From: Pseudomonas fluorescens
Lineage (GTDB): Bacteria > Pseudomonadota > Gammaproteobacteria > Pseudomonadales > Pseudomonadaceae
DNA length: 64,000 bases
Assembly: GCF_003732425.1 (NCBI RefSeq)
Contig: NZ_MOBX01000013.1
Coordinates: 248,001-312,000 of the forward strand
Direction of reading: 5' to 3'
Part shown: positions 55,801 through 63,472 of the stretch, piece by piece
Position numbering within the stretch: position 1 is the stretch's first letter
How the letters are laid out: each line of letters opens with the position of its first letter
The notes under the pieces: generated by a model
What the model saw: the letters and a program-made list of their open reading frames with translations, nothing else
What the model was told of the DNA's origin: nothing
Databases searched by the model: none
Position numbers and translations under genes: made by a program

Positions 55801-57990
55801 TCCAGTCTTTTCATCTATGCCAAGCGGGACATTGTCTCCTTCAACGGGGCGCTGACAGGTGATCCGCAATATGAAGAAGAAACGGATCAGTATGTCTTCT
55901 TTGTTTTGCAGTAGTAGAGGCTTGAGTGAGACTAAAAAGTCTTGGGGATCCGGACATTGCAGGACGGCCGCAATCGCCTCATCTTTCCAATAGTTTTCGA
56001 TGCCCCCATCTGTGAGTATCGTTTCCAAAAAGCCGTTCAGCCCTCTACGCGACTTCAATTTGTGGTGCAGCCACAGCCTAAATCCGCGGTTGATTGCGGG
56101 TTCATTTCCGATGGCGGTCAGAAATCGGGTGGGTTCCCCTTCGCTGTCAATGTATTCACCCTCGATGAACTCCTCCAGCGCCCAGTCTTCCAAAACGTCG
56201 TGGCTGGGGCTGATCAGCGAAGTACGCGGGTCTCGGTAAATCAGGTGGTCTTCTTCCAGCTTGGCAATGACTTCTGCATCGAAATCAACATCCCGAACCC
56301 CGAACACCATGCGTTTGGCGCGCAGCTTGGCCACGGCAATAAATGTAGCTTTGCGTCTGCCCGGCATGCCTGCCTTGCGTTCTGTGCTTTTCGCAATCAC
56401 CGAGTCCCAGACAATGGTCCGAAATTCTGCTTCTGTATCTTGCGGATTAAAATGCGCACCGTTACCAATCGCTCTTACCGCCAAGTCGATGAAAAACGGA
56501 ATTTTCAGAATGTCGAAGAGCAACTCATTTGAAATCAGGGCGTTTAGCTCTGGAGTCTGTTCACAGAGCTGGCCTACCTGATCTTTCGAAAAGCCTTCGA
56601 TGTTGATACTGCTGAAAGCAATGCCGCTTGGCTGTAAATAGTTGAACGTCAGTTGCTGGTACGCATAATCGCGGCCGGTGGCAATAATGGTCCAGCCCTG
56701 TTGCCCCTTGATGAAGTTGAGTAAATCAATAAACGCCGATTGATGATCGAGTTCGAGGATTTTCTCCACCGACTCGATCACCAAAACCTTCCTACTCAAC
56801 AACGCTAATTGGCTGGCAATCTGACTCAGGGTTGAACGCATACCGAACGCAGTGAAAACGTCATTTAGGTGGGACTTATCGAGATCTTCTGCGCGAAGAT
56901 AGAATACGGCGGTGTCTTGAAGTCTCACTGACACAAAGTCTTTGACGATGGCAGATTTACCGGCCCCCCTCCCCCCTGTAACGAAAAGAAAGCCAGTTTG
57001 GTCATAGGCGTCTGCTATTGCCGCCAACTGCTCATCTCGATGGACATGAACCTCGTTGATCGAGCTCGAAATTCCGGAAGCGATACGTTCGCCACGGTCA
57101 CGCAACCTACCAATGTCACTCTCTATTCCGAGCGCGACAGGTCTAACGAATAACGCCGACAGTTCTTGCGGTGCATTATCAAGGGTAAGCGTGCCCCCGT
57201 TCTGGTTAAATTCCTGCACCGTCGTGGTGACTTTCGCCAGGACCAGATGGGGAGATTGGTTCGAATGACACTGGATCAACGCCCCCAGCAAGCTGGCCAC
57301 CACTGACGCCTTGGCGTCCAAGTCATAGGAGAGTAAGTAAAATACCTTTAGAAAACTCCACAGCTGATGGTCACTGATTTCTTGACCGCCGTTGGCTGAC
57401 TGCAATTGGCTTTTGAAGATGCGTAATCGTTCGAGCTTCGCCTTGCTGGTGAAGCCTTTGGTCTGGGATTTACGGATGAATTCATCAGCGTTTGCTGAGT
57501 ACCGAGCCCACTCGAGCACGGGCAGCGTGTGGTTTACATCGAGTTTTGGGAGTGGCCCGGTGATCAATGCAATCGCATCGTTTTGCAGATCGAAAGTATA
57601 ACTGGTGAAGTCCGACCAAGCCCCCTTCACCACATGCGCAAACATTGAATCTTCAACGTCATTGATCGTGATTTCGTGCTTAACCTGCGCGTAAAGTCTG
57701 CTCACAGTGCTTTGCTCGTCACCGGCTACTAGGACGAAGTCGTCGGTTTGAACCCCATCGTATTTGTTCTGGAACTTGATTTGCTGCGCCTTTGCATTGG
57801 ACGGGAGGCAAGGCAGAGGCGAGCCAGCCAGCAACGCGACGGCAAATGCAGCTTGCACACGAGTTTCGAAGTTAACCCCACCACCACCAGTTGAGAAGGG
57901 ATTGCTTTGAGCCTTTAGATCATCATTCATGTCGCGTTCCCTAGTGGCAACTGGTGGTTTCGATGGCCGGCCGACACTGTCGGTTTTCAT
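52810..57990 (-). CDS. nuclease-STAND NTPase, Avs-like (1726 residues)
   Basis: Numbered from the GTG two codons upstream, the order is: SNPFSTGGGGVNFETRVQ opening (30s-40s); PD-(D/E)xK-type nuclease residues Glu44 (NFET), Asp85-Asp86 (QTDDF) and Gln104-x-Lys106 (AQVKHE), as in DUF4297/Cap4-like nucleases; Walker A GGRGAGKS (341-348); Walker B VLVIESVEK (about 404-412); IIATGRD (437-443); then about 1,280 mainly helical residues, probably a target-recognition region. This plan matches STAND antiphage sensors such as Avs. ATG 57930 (AGGGAA upstream) is an alternative start. It follows a membrane-protein gene 10 bases upstream. Confidence 0.78.
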   Translation of the reverse strand: MKTDSVGRPSKPPVATRERDMNDDLKAQSNPFSTGGGGVNFETRVQAAFAVALLAGSPLPCLPSNAKAQQIKFQNKYDGVQTDDFVLVAGDEQSTVSRLYAQVKHEITINDVEDSMFAHVVKGAWSDFTSYTFDLQNDAIALITGPLPKLDVNHTLPVLEWARYSANADEFIRKSQTKGFTSKAKLERLRIFKSQLQSANGGQEISDHQLWSFLKVFYLLSYDLDAKASVVASLLGALIQCHSNQSPHLVLAKVTTTVQEFNQNGGTLTLDNAPQELSALFVRPVALGIESDIGRLRDRGERIASGISSSINEVHVHRDEQLAAIADAYDQTGFLFVTGGRGAGKSAIVKDFVSVRLQDTAVFYLRAEDLDKSHLNDVFTAFGMRSTLSQIASQLALLSRKVLVIESVEKILELDHQSAFIDLLNFIKGQQGWTIIATGRDYAYQQLTFNYLQPSGIAFSSINIEGFSKDQVGQLCEQTPELNALISNELLFDILKIPFFIDLAVRAIGNGAHFNPQDTEAEFRTIVWDSVIAKSTERKAGMPGRRKATFIAVAKLRAKRMVFGVRDVDFDAEVIAKLEEDHLIYRDPRTSLISPSHDVLEDWALEEFIEGEYIDSEGEPTRFLTAIGNEPAINRGFRLWLHHKLKSRRGLNGFLETILTDGGIENYWKDEAIAAVLQCPDPQDFLVSLKPLLLQNKEDILIRFFFILRITCQRPVEGDNVPLGIDEKTGLAKVLLLRPYGDGWNALVDFTYAARQQLAEPTCIQVAEVLSTWCEQINIWEELPHGSQCVGLLALFLLERIKDDYRRDSLRKKILKVLLKVSAAVEQDFSALVERDVFRYKKRSERPSYVDELTQLALLGDAMPMLCMRSPDFVIRLALHEWKREEPESDPSWPMPRQRLDVEESYGLDVERGFSPASGAKGPFKYLLRQHPRKALDFIINLCNTTAQKHAESEFGARSEQTLGFGFTEEMAVEQIELQLADGHRVLQYASPHLWKGYRGHSTLPGVLQCAMMALENWLFAWVNACTQEGEIVWLYDYLLRSSNSVMPTSVLASVAVACSSKVGASALPLLRSFRLYSLDLQRKVQEMGGAEMNWFGTMMHRDVMAKFYAEERREAALRPWRAETLEELLVKLQFHESLRGEAVQIVDAFIAEAEVTKDSNLRFMIHRVDTRAWEAVEDRKNNRLILQSSAALPEDLQQVQREFNDKHSYDSVVQRLYAWSRKAFDDLSYDTARYATYQDAIAEARGLIAAFETGKVIGFQSMAIGAITTTAAVCIRDADAELSAEDKEWCFEIIFDTVCMHADNLEDHSAVDATDQYGAAACAFVLAKMFDFELQDKDVEVLEYVIVTALTHANLHVCASAAKGVRTYLWPSNHDFASRCLAGAVEHARFRMDTAKTSSHHHYGGDVPAKWREDWSETIARFRDEILAGHFPLNVEDCSLESHAPWLIHLPMLLIPYNNQEEDHIRLLKKIVGFVYEDQYREPRQGNQEKIHYEIKKQIQDCLAEHVVHSKHRNFEPVREVLRAGCSKAPTFTYLVKLAFDIAMEKKNDFDAIWTLWRVLAPGLHAIAATEVNDPYAGHQHDLNTLLRGMLYSDSHWQRHPSETACLQVGACDLLDFVRTSGHNSHVFEALSSLMYNFHELFFEDGIFILAKKFSADTAIISRQLNTAFYLEMSMARYLQIENRAALTRSMYNACLGLLTGLVETGSARAYYLRENLIRTRRISF

Positions 57991-58000
57991 TTCCACTCGT

Positions 58001-58963
58001 TCAATGACTTACCACCGGTGGCTTGTAATCGCATTTTTCTCGGGTGAAGTCGGTGGGCACGATTACTGAAGCTTCAAAGAAGGTGCCAAAGTCAAAATCT
58101 TCCAGGCCATAAGGCGCTACAAGCACGGATTCCTGCGCGCTTCCCAGAAACACCACCGGGCGCGCCGGGTCGACGTTTGCGCACTCATGCGAGTAATTAA
58201 AATCCAGCGCATGCGCCATCAGATACACCTTCTCCGGTAAGCGGCTGTCGTTCAACTGCCCTCCAGACCAACTCAGTCCGAAGAACAGGATTACTCCGGA
58301 AACCCCTATGAACAACAGTGAATACAGCGGTACCGCCGCTAAAGGATTACTTCCGACATGCTTGTCTTTAAGCCAGGCCAGCACGGACAAAACATGCGCG
58401 GCGGCGGCCATCCCGGCCACCGCCAGGGCAAAAGGTACAAAAAGCTTGAACAGCACCAGTCCGGTGGTCATGACTAAGGTAATTGGGAATGCCGTAGCAT
58501 CGACGTGAAAAACCCCATTGACGAAGCCTGCCGCCTTCCCCCGAGCATAAAAGATGGCCGCTGATAAGATCAGTGAAAGCAGAAATTTGGTGACCGAGAA
58601 GCGCCACAACGATCTGACCAAGGTCGAGCGCTCCAGCGAGACTCCGACAAAAATCGTACTCAACGCCACCGCCCACAGCCGCAACGCCAACGTATGCTGA
58701 CTGAGCCACTCAATATCACTACTTGCAGATCGCGTGATCGCAAGGATGATGCCGACACAGCCGATGACCCCCAGGGACCACCTGACATCGAAGGACTCGT
58801 CCTCTTCGCGCCGCTTCTGTGCGTTCAGGTGCTCAGTTAAACGAGTGCTGATGTTGCGCACAAAGTACTTCAACGATTTGTCATCTTTCCTGTAAAAATC
58901 CAGCTCACTCCCTTTCAGCTCTTGATGTATGCCTTCAACACTTCGCTCAATTTCCTTGGTCAT
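58001..58963 (-). CDS. polytopic membrane protein paired with the STAND nuclease
   Basis: 320 residues, not recognised. N-terminal about 58 residues are charged and cytoplasmic-like (IERSVEGIHQELKGSELDFY). Then five or six transmembrane segments: around 62-80, 92-112, 122-143, 158-200 (two) and 213-235, and a C-terminal soluble tail (VVFLGSAQESVLVAPYGLEDFDFG, in part). It precedes the STAND nuclease by ten bases on the same strand, so co-expression is likely. It might anchor the sensor, form a pore effector or sense membrane damage; none can be decided here. Confidence 0.6.
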   Translation of the reverse strand: MTKEIERSVEGIHQELKGSELDFYRKDDKSLKYFVRNISTRLTEHLNAQKRREEDESFDVRWSLGVIGCVGIILAITRSASSDIEWLSQHTLALRLWAVALSTIFVGVSLERSTLVRSLWRFSVTKFLLSLILSAAIFYARGKAAGFVNGVFHVDATAFPITLVMTTGLVLFKLFVPFALAVAGMAAAAHVLSVLAWLKDKHVGSNPLAAVPLYSLLFIGVSGVILFFGLSWSGGQLNDSRLPEKVYLMAHALDFNYSHECANVDPARPVVFLGSAQESVLVAPYGLEDFDFGTFFEASVIVPTDFTREKCDYKPPVVSH

Positions 58964-59154
58964 TTGCTAGTCCATTCACATACCTAATACTCATGTCGCG
59001 ATTCGGAAGCCTCAACTCCCTGCCGCCTCCGGATCATTCCCTAATGGTAAGAGCAATGGAAGCGCGGCCGTTGAAGAGATGACACTCCGGACTGTCTATG
59101 CTGTGCAAACCTTTCACGCCTCAGCCACCTCATATCCCCAACCAGGAGCTAGCT

Positions 59155-59973
59155 ATGACTGAGCAAATCTCAAAAAACAAGAAAAGACCCACAGTTCTTT
59201 TTCAGGTGTGGGAGCCCTTTCGGCAGTCAGTAATAGAAGAAAACCGCTTTTACCTTGAGCAAGCGAAAGGCAGGCTGCTCTCGCAGTTCAACGACATAGA
59301 CAGAGAGGCTGACGCAGCGGGAGAGCGGTGGCTTGAAGATCAAGCCCCATATTTCGATCCAGACAGAGACGATCCGGGAAGTGCCTATGAGAACGCCTAC
59401 GACCATAGCATCGAGTTTTATCGGCTATTGAGTGAGATGCGCGATCAAACTCGGCTGAGCATAATCGCCGGCATGTTCCATGAGTGGGATAAGAAGCTAC
59501 GTAGCTGGCTGGTGAAGGAGATTAGGCATTGGCACGATGGTGAGGAAGTCCTCAAGAAGACATGGTCAGCCAACTTCGACGAAATTGCCGAGCTTCTGGA
59601 CGCTACGGGCCTAGCCAAACAGAACACAGACTACATGCGAAAACTCAGTACGTATCGCTATGTGATCAATGTCTATAAGCATGGTGATGGCAGCGCTTTC
59701 GAAACGCTGAAAGCCAACCATCCAGAGTTTTTGAGGAAGTCCCCCATCGACGAAATTCTTCCAGAATTCACGTGGATGGATCACACGGACCTCACTGCAA
59801 CGGACCAACAGCTAGATGAGCTTTCAGATACGATCATCGAGTTCTGGAAATCCATCCCACACGAGATTAACGACGATACGGTGACTTGGGCGCCACAGTG
59901 GTTTGTTAAAGCTCAAACCAGAGATAGCGCAAAGAGCCAACCTAAAAAACCGACATCTAGCCCAGCTGGTTAA
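59155..59973 (+). CDS. hypothetical protein (272 residues)
   Basis: Not recognised. Starts MTEQISKNKKRP with AGGAG before ATG 59155; an upstream in-frame start at 59098 is unlikely. Soluble, acidic and helical (YLEQAKGRLLSQFNDIDREAD, WDKKLRSWLVKEIRHWHDG) with repeated Trp. A 12-residue Lys/Pro-rich tail follows. Stands alone between the STAND operon and Gabija, on the opposite strand from the former. Possibly a single-gene defense protein, judged only from position. Confidence 0.55.
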   Translation: MTEQISKNKKRPTVLFQVWEPFRQSVIEENRFYLEQAKGRLLSQFNDIDREADAAGERWLEDQAPYFDPDRDDPGSAYENAYDHSIEFYRLLSEMRDQTRLSIIAGMFHEWDKKLRSWLVKEIRHWHDGEEVLKKTWSANFDEIAELLDATGLAKQNTDYMRKLSTYRYVINVYKHGDGSAFETLKANHPEFLRKSPIDEILPEFTWMDHTDLTATDQQLDELSDTIIEFWKSIPHEINDDTVTWAPQWFVKAQTRDSAKSQPKKPTSSPAG

Positions 59974-60261
59974 CCTAACCTCATGAGTTTCGGGGGGGGG
60001 GGGATTTATCCCTCCGTGCGTATCTGCTATTGGCCTATTGTTTCGTGTCGCCACCGGCAGACATGGACAGCTCTTTGCCGATCAGGGTGACAAAGCGTGG
60101 ATGCATTCGCTGATTAGGTCGAATTTAGACGGGTGGCCGTGAAATGCAATTTCGCATGAGTAACTCGACTCCAGTATCCCCAGTGGCTTGCTATGCGGCA
60201 GCAGGCTATGCTCCGTTGAGGTATCGACCGAGTATCGTTCTTAACGCATGGAGGCGCGCCA
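59974..60261. other. intergenic region with a 12-G homopolymer
   Basis: Holds a run of 12 G residues at 59992-60003, followed by ATTTATCCCTCC which can partly pair with it. No gene is supported. The gajA ribosome-binding site (GGAGG, about 60250) lies at its end. The tract is upstream of the Gabija operon and downstream of the orphan gene. Confidence 0.5.
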
Positions 60262-61989
60262 ATGGCACGGATTCGCAAGCTAGAAATACAGAACTTCCGT
60301 TCGATCCAACAGCTGAATTGGTCACCTTCCCCTGGATTCAATTGCCTGATTGGGCCGGGTGACAGCGGAAAGTCTACCATTCTAGATGCCATTGAGCTTT
60401 GCCTAGGCGCTAGGCGCAGTGCCCCCTTTGGGGACAACGACTTCTACAACCTCAACGTCAATGCGCCGATCACTATCTCGATCACATTGGGTGATCTGCC
60501 CGACGACCTGATCAATCTTGATAGCTATGGCGATTTTTTGCGTGGTTTCGATGCTGTATTCGGAGCAATCGAAGACGAGCCAAGGTTTGGCATCGAGACC
60601 GTTCTAACTCAACGTTTGATCGTTCATAGCGACCTTGAGCCATTATGGGGACTTTTCTCCAATCGAGCCGAGCAGCAAGGGCTGGAGCGCAACCTTTCCT
60701 GGAAAGATCGCTCCCGCATCGCACCTGCGCGTATTGGTAGCTTCGCAAACACAAATTTGTCGTGGAGTCGCAACTCGATCCTCAATCGGCTCACTGATGA
60801 GCGTCCGGCTTTAGGGGAGGCGCTCGCAAATGCTGCCAGGGAGGCGCGAAATAACTTCGGTGCTCAAGCGGGTGAGCAGCTTCAACAGCCCCTTCAGATC
60901 GTCACGGAAACAGCCAGAAACCTTGGCGTCCCAGTGGGTGTATTCGCACAAGCGCTCTTGGATGCGCACTCTGTGTCCATCGGAGATGGTGCAATCGCAT
61001 TGCACAACGAGCAAGGGATACCGTTGCGATCCTTAGGTACAGGCTCATCTCGTTTGCTTGTGGCCGGACTTCAACGCCGAGCCGCTGAAGCTGCCTCAAT
61101 CGCGTTAGTTGATGAGGTGGAATTTGGTCTTGAGCCGCACCGTCTGGTTCGATTCATGGATTCTCTCGGTGGCAAGGAGCCCCAACCGCCACTTCAGGTG
61201 TTCCTTACCACCCATTCACCCGTGGCACTGCGCGAGCTTTCGGGCAATCAACTTTTCGTTGTTCGAGCTCAAATTGGATTCCATGAGGTTCGTCAGGCAG
61301 GCATTACCGATGACGTTCAGAGCACCCTTCGAGCTGACCCTGAGGCGTTTTTGGCCAAGCGGATCATCGTATGCGAGGGTGCAAGCGAAGTCGGTCTTAT
61401 GCGAGGGCTCGATCAGTTCTGGGGGGCACAGAGGTTTCCCTCTTTTCTAGCCACTGGAGGCGCATACGTAAACGTGAGCGGAGGAAGCACCGACAACTGT
61501 TATCTGCGAGGCAGTGCGTTGTTGAGCTTGGGTTACCAAGTTTTCGTGATCGTTGACGCTGACAAACCGCCAACCCCAGCTGTGCGAGATGCCTTCCACT
61601 TTGCGGGTGGGCAATCAGCAACATGGGGGCAAGGTCGTGCCTTGGAGGACGAGCTATTCCTTAGCCTGTCCGATGTGGCGATCGACGCCTTGTTGGCCAA
61701 AGCGCTCGAAGTCAGGGGGCGTGACATCGTGGCAGCGCACATCCGTGAGAAGTCGGAAAATGCACTTTCGCTAGACATGATTCAAGCTTCACGACCGGGT
61801 TTGCCCTATTCGCCATTGGTCCGAGGCGTTCTCGGAATTGCTTCACGTATCCGAAAGAACGGCTGGTACAAATCTGTCACCACCTACGAATACATTGCCA
61901 AGAACATCATTGGTCCTGACTTACCTAATGCGAACCCAGGCTTCCAAGCGATCATCAACAGGATTAGGGATTGGATTCATGCCGCCTGA
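60262..61989 (+). CDS. gajA: Gabija nuclease GajA (OLD family ATPase-TOPRIM)
   Basis: 575 residues: Walker A GPGDSGKS (31-38), ABC signature LGTGSSRLL (about 258-266), Walker B ALVDEVEFGLEP (about 281-292), H-loop TTHSP (about 316-320), and a C-terminal TOPRIM domain with IIVCEGASE (Glu372) and VIVDADKPP (Asp432, Asp434). This is the OLD endonuclease plan. GajA is an ATP/nucleotide-sensing DNA-nicking enzyme of the Gabija anti-phage complex. GGAGG precedes the ATG. Overlaps gajB by 11 bases. Confidence 0.9.
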   Translation: MARIRKLEIQNFRSIQQLNWSPSPGFNCLIGPGDSGKSTILDAIELCLGARRSAPFGDNDFYNLNVNAPITISITLGDLPDDLINLDSYGDFLRGFDAVFGAIEDEPRFGIETVLTQRLIVHSDLEPLWGLFSNRAEQQGLERNLSWKDRSRIAPARIGSFANTNLSWSRNSILNRLTDERPALGEALANAAREARNNFGAQAGEQLQQPLQIVTETARNLGVPVGVFAQALLDAHSVSIGDGAIALHNEQGIPLRSLGTGSSRLLVAGLQRRAAEAASIALVDEVEFGLEPHRLVRFMDSLGGKEPQPPLQVFLTTHSPVALRELSGNQLFVVRAQIGFHEVRQAGITDDVQSTLRADPEAFLAKRIIVCEGASEVGLMRGLDQFWGAQRFPSFLATGGAYVNVSGGSTDNCYLRGSALLSLGYQVFVIVDADKPPTPAVRDAFHFAGGQSATWGQGRALEDELFLSLSDVAIDALLAKALEVRGRDIVAAHIREKSENALSLDMIQASRPGLPYSPLVRGVLGIASRIRKNGWYKSVTTYEYIAKNIIGPDLPNANPGFQAIINRIRDWIHAA

Positions 61990-63397
61990 GATCAATATTT
62001 TGGCGTTCCATCGGGGCTCTGTCACGGCGCCTGCTGGGTGTGGAAAAACGCAGCTCATTGCCGATACCTTGGCACTGCATACGGGCCCCAAACCTGCGTT
62101 GATTTTGACCCACACCAACGCTGGGGTGGCAGCATTACGCGCCAGAATGTCACGAGCGAACATCCCGAATGCATCGTATGTAATTGCAACCTTAGATGGC
62201 TTCACCATGAAGCTCATCAGTCGGTTTCCGGCGAGAAGCGGGCATGACCCAGCGATCATGCTTTTGCAAAATCCCAGTCATGACTATCCCGCTATTCGAG
62301 CCTCCGCGATTGCGCTTTTGAGTGGACGCCATCTTGATAGCGTACTGCAGGCCAGCTATGCGTATTTGCTGGTCGATGAATATCAGGATTGCAATGAAGC
62401 ACAACATGCGATCGTTACCTGGTTGGCGCAAGCACTCCGCACCTACGTCTTGGGCGACCCGATGCAAGCGATCTTCAACTTTGGGGGAAACAGGCTTGTC
62501 GATTGGACTGCTGAGGTGATCGTTCATTTTCCTCCTATCGGGGCTCTAAGCACCCCTTGGAGGTGGCGCAGAGCGGGTACAGAAGAGTTCGGGAGGTGGC
62601 TACTTCAGGCAAGAGGGCTGTTGGAAACGGGACAGCCTATTGACTTGGGTACGGCGCCCGATGAAGTTGAGTGGGTGCGAATAGAGGCTGCTACAGCTGA
62701 TGCTCAACGACGCACAGCTGCCCTGGTGCGACTTCAGGATGGTGAATCGGCCTTGATAATTGGGGATTCCAGAAACACTGCTGGCCGCCAGCGACTCACG
62801 AGCCAAACTGCTGGAGCCACTACCGTCGAGAGCGTCGATCTTCCAGACCTCATATCTTTCGCCAGAACCTTCGTTCCCACTGTAGAGCAGTCGCTGAATC
62901 AGCTTGTTAATTTTGCAGCGAGTGTGATGACGAGCGTTGGGGCGGCCGCGTTTTTACCTAGGATTGAGATCATTCGCAATGGTCGAAATCGCACTGCTCC
63001 GACTCCGGCTGAGCAGTGCGCGATTACCTTCCTCGACACGCTGACACACGGTAGCGCGGCCGAGCTTCTGCAATGCCTATCTAGACAACAGGGGGCGCAT
63101 GTATACCGACCCGAGTTACTGCGCTGTTGCCTGGCAGCGTTGAGAGTTGCAACGATAGGAGGGCAGTCCCTGTACGCCGCTGCAGCTCAAATTCGCGAAA
63201 GAAATCGTATGCTCGGCCGACCACTGTCACGTCGTGCGGTAGGCAGCACATTGTTGCTCAAAGGCTTAGAAGCTGAAATTGCAGTTATCCTGCAACCAGA
63301 TGAGATGAACGCTAAGAACCTCTACGTGGCGATGACCCGTGGGGCAAAGAAGCTTCTCATTTGCTCTCAAACTCCTGTCCTTCATCCCCCAAGATAA
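61979..63397 (+). CDS. gajB: Gabija helicase-like protein GajB (UvrD family)
   Basis: 472 residues: Walker A APAGCGKT (17-24), ALILTHTNAGVAALR (motif Ia), LLVDEYQD (Walker B, 131-137), VLGDPMQAIFNF (motif III) and a shortened C-terminal half with LLKGLEAEIAVIL (motif V) and NLYVAMTRG (motif VI). It matches compact UvrD/Rep-like GajB, which is activated by DNA ends and hydrolyses (d)NTPs. ATG 61979 lies inside the end of gajA. Together these make a complete Gabija system. Confidence 0.9.
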   Translation: MPPEINILAFHRGSVTAPAGCGKTQLIADTLALHTGPKPALILTHTNAGVAALRARMSRANIPNASYVIATLDGFTMKLISRFPARSGHDPAIMLLQNPSHDYPAIRASAIALLSGRHLDSVLQASYAYLLVDEYQDCNEAQHAIVTWLAQALRTYVLGDPMQAIFNFGGNRLVDWTAEVIVHFPPIGALSTPWRWRRAGTEEFGRWLLQARGLLETGQPIDLGTAPDEVEWVRIEAATADAQRRTAALVRLQDGESALIIGDSRNTAGRQRLTSQTAGATTVESVDLPDLISFARTFVPTVEQSLNQLVNFAASVMTSVGAAAFLPRIEIIRNGRNRTAPTPAEQCAITFLDTLTHGSAAELLQCLSRQQGAHVYRPELLRCCLAALRVATIGGQSLYAAAAQIRERNRMLGRPLSRRAVGSTLLLKGLEAEIAVILQPDEMNAKNLYVAMTRGAKKLLICSQTPVLHPPR

Positions 63398-63472
63398 CTA
63401 CGAACTTGGTAATGCTGGCCAAAGGCACCACATCGGAAAATGAGGTGGTTTGAACGTTTAAGGAAGCAGGCT

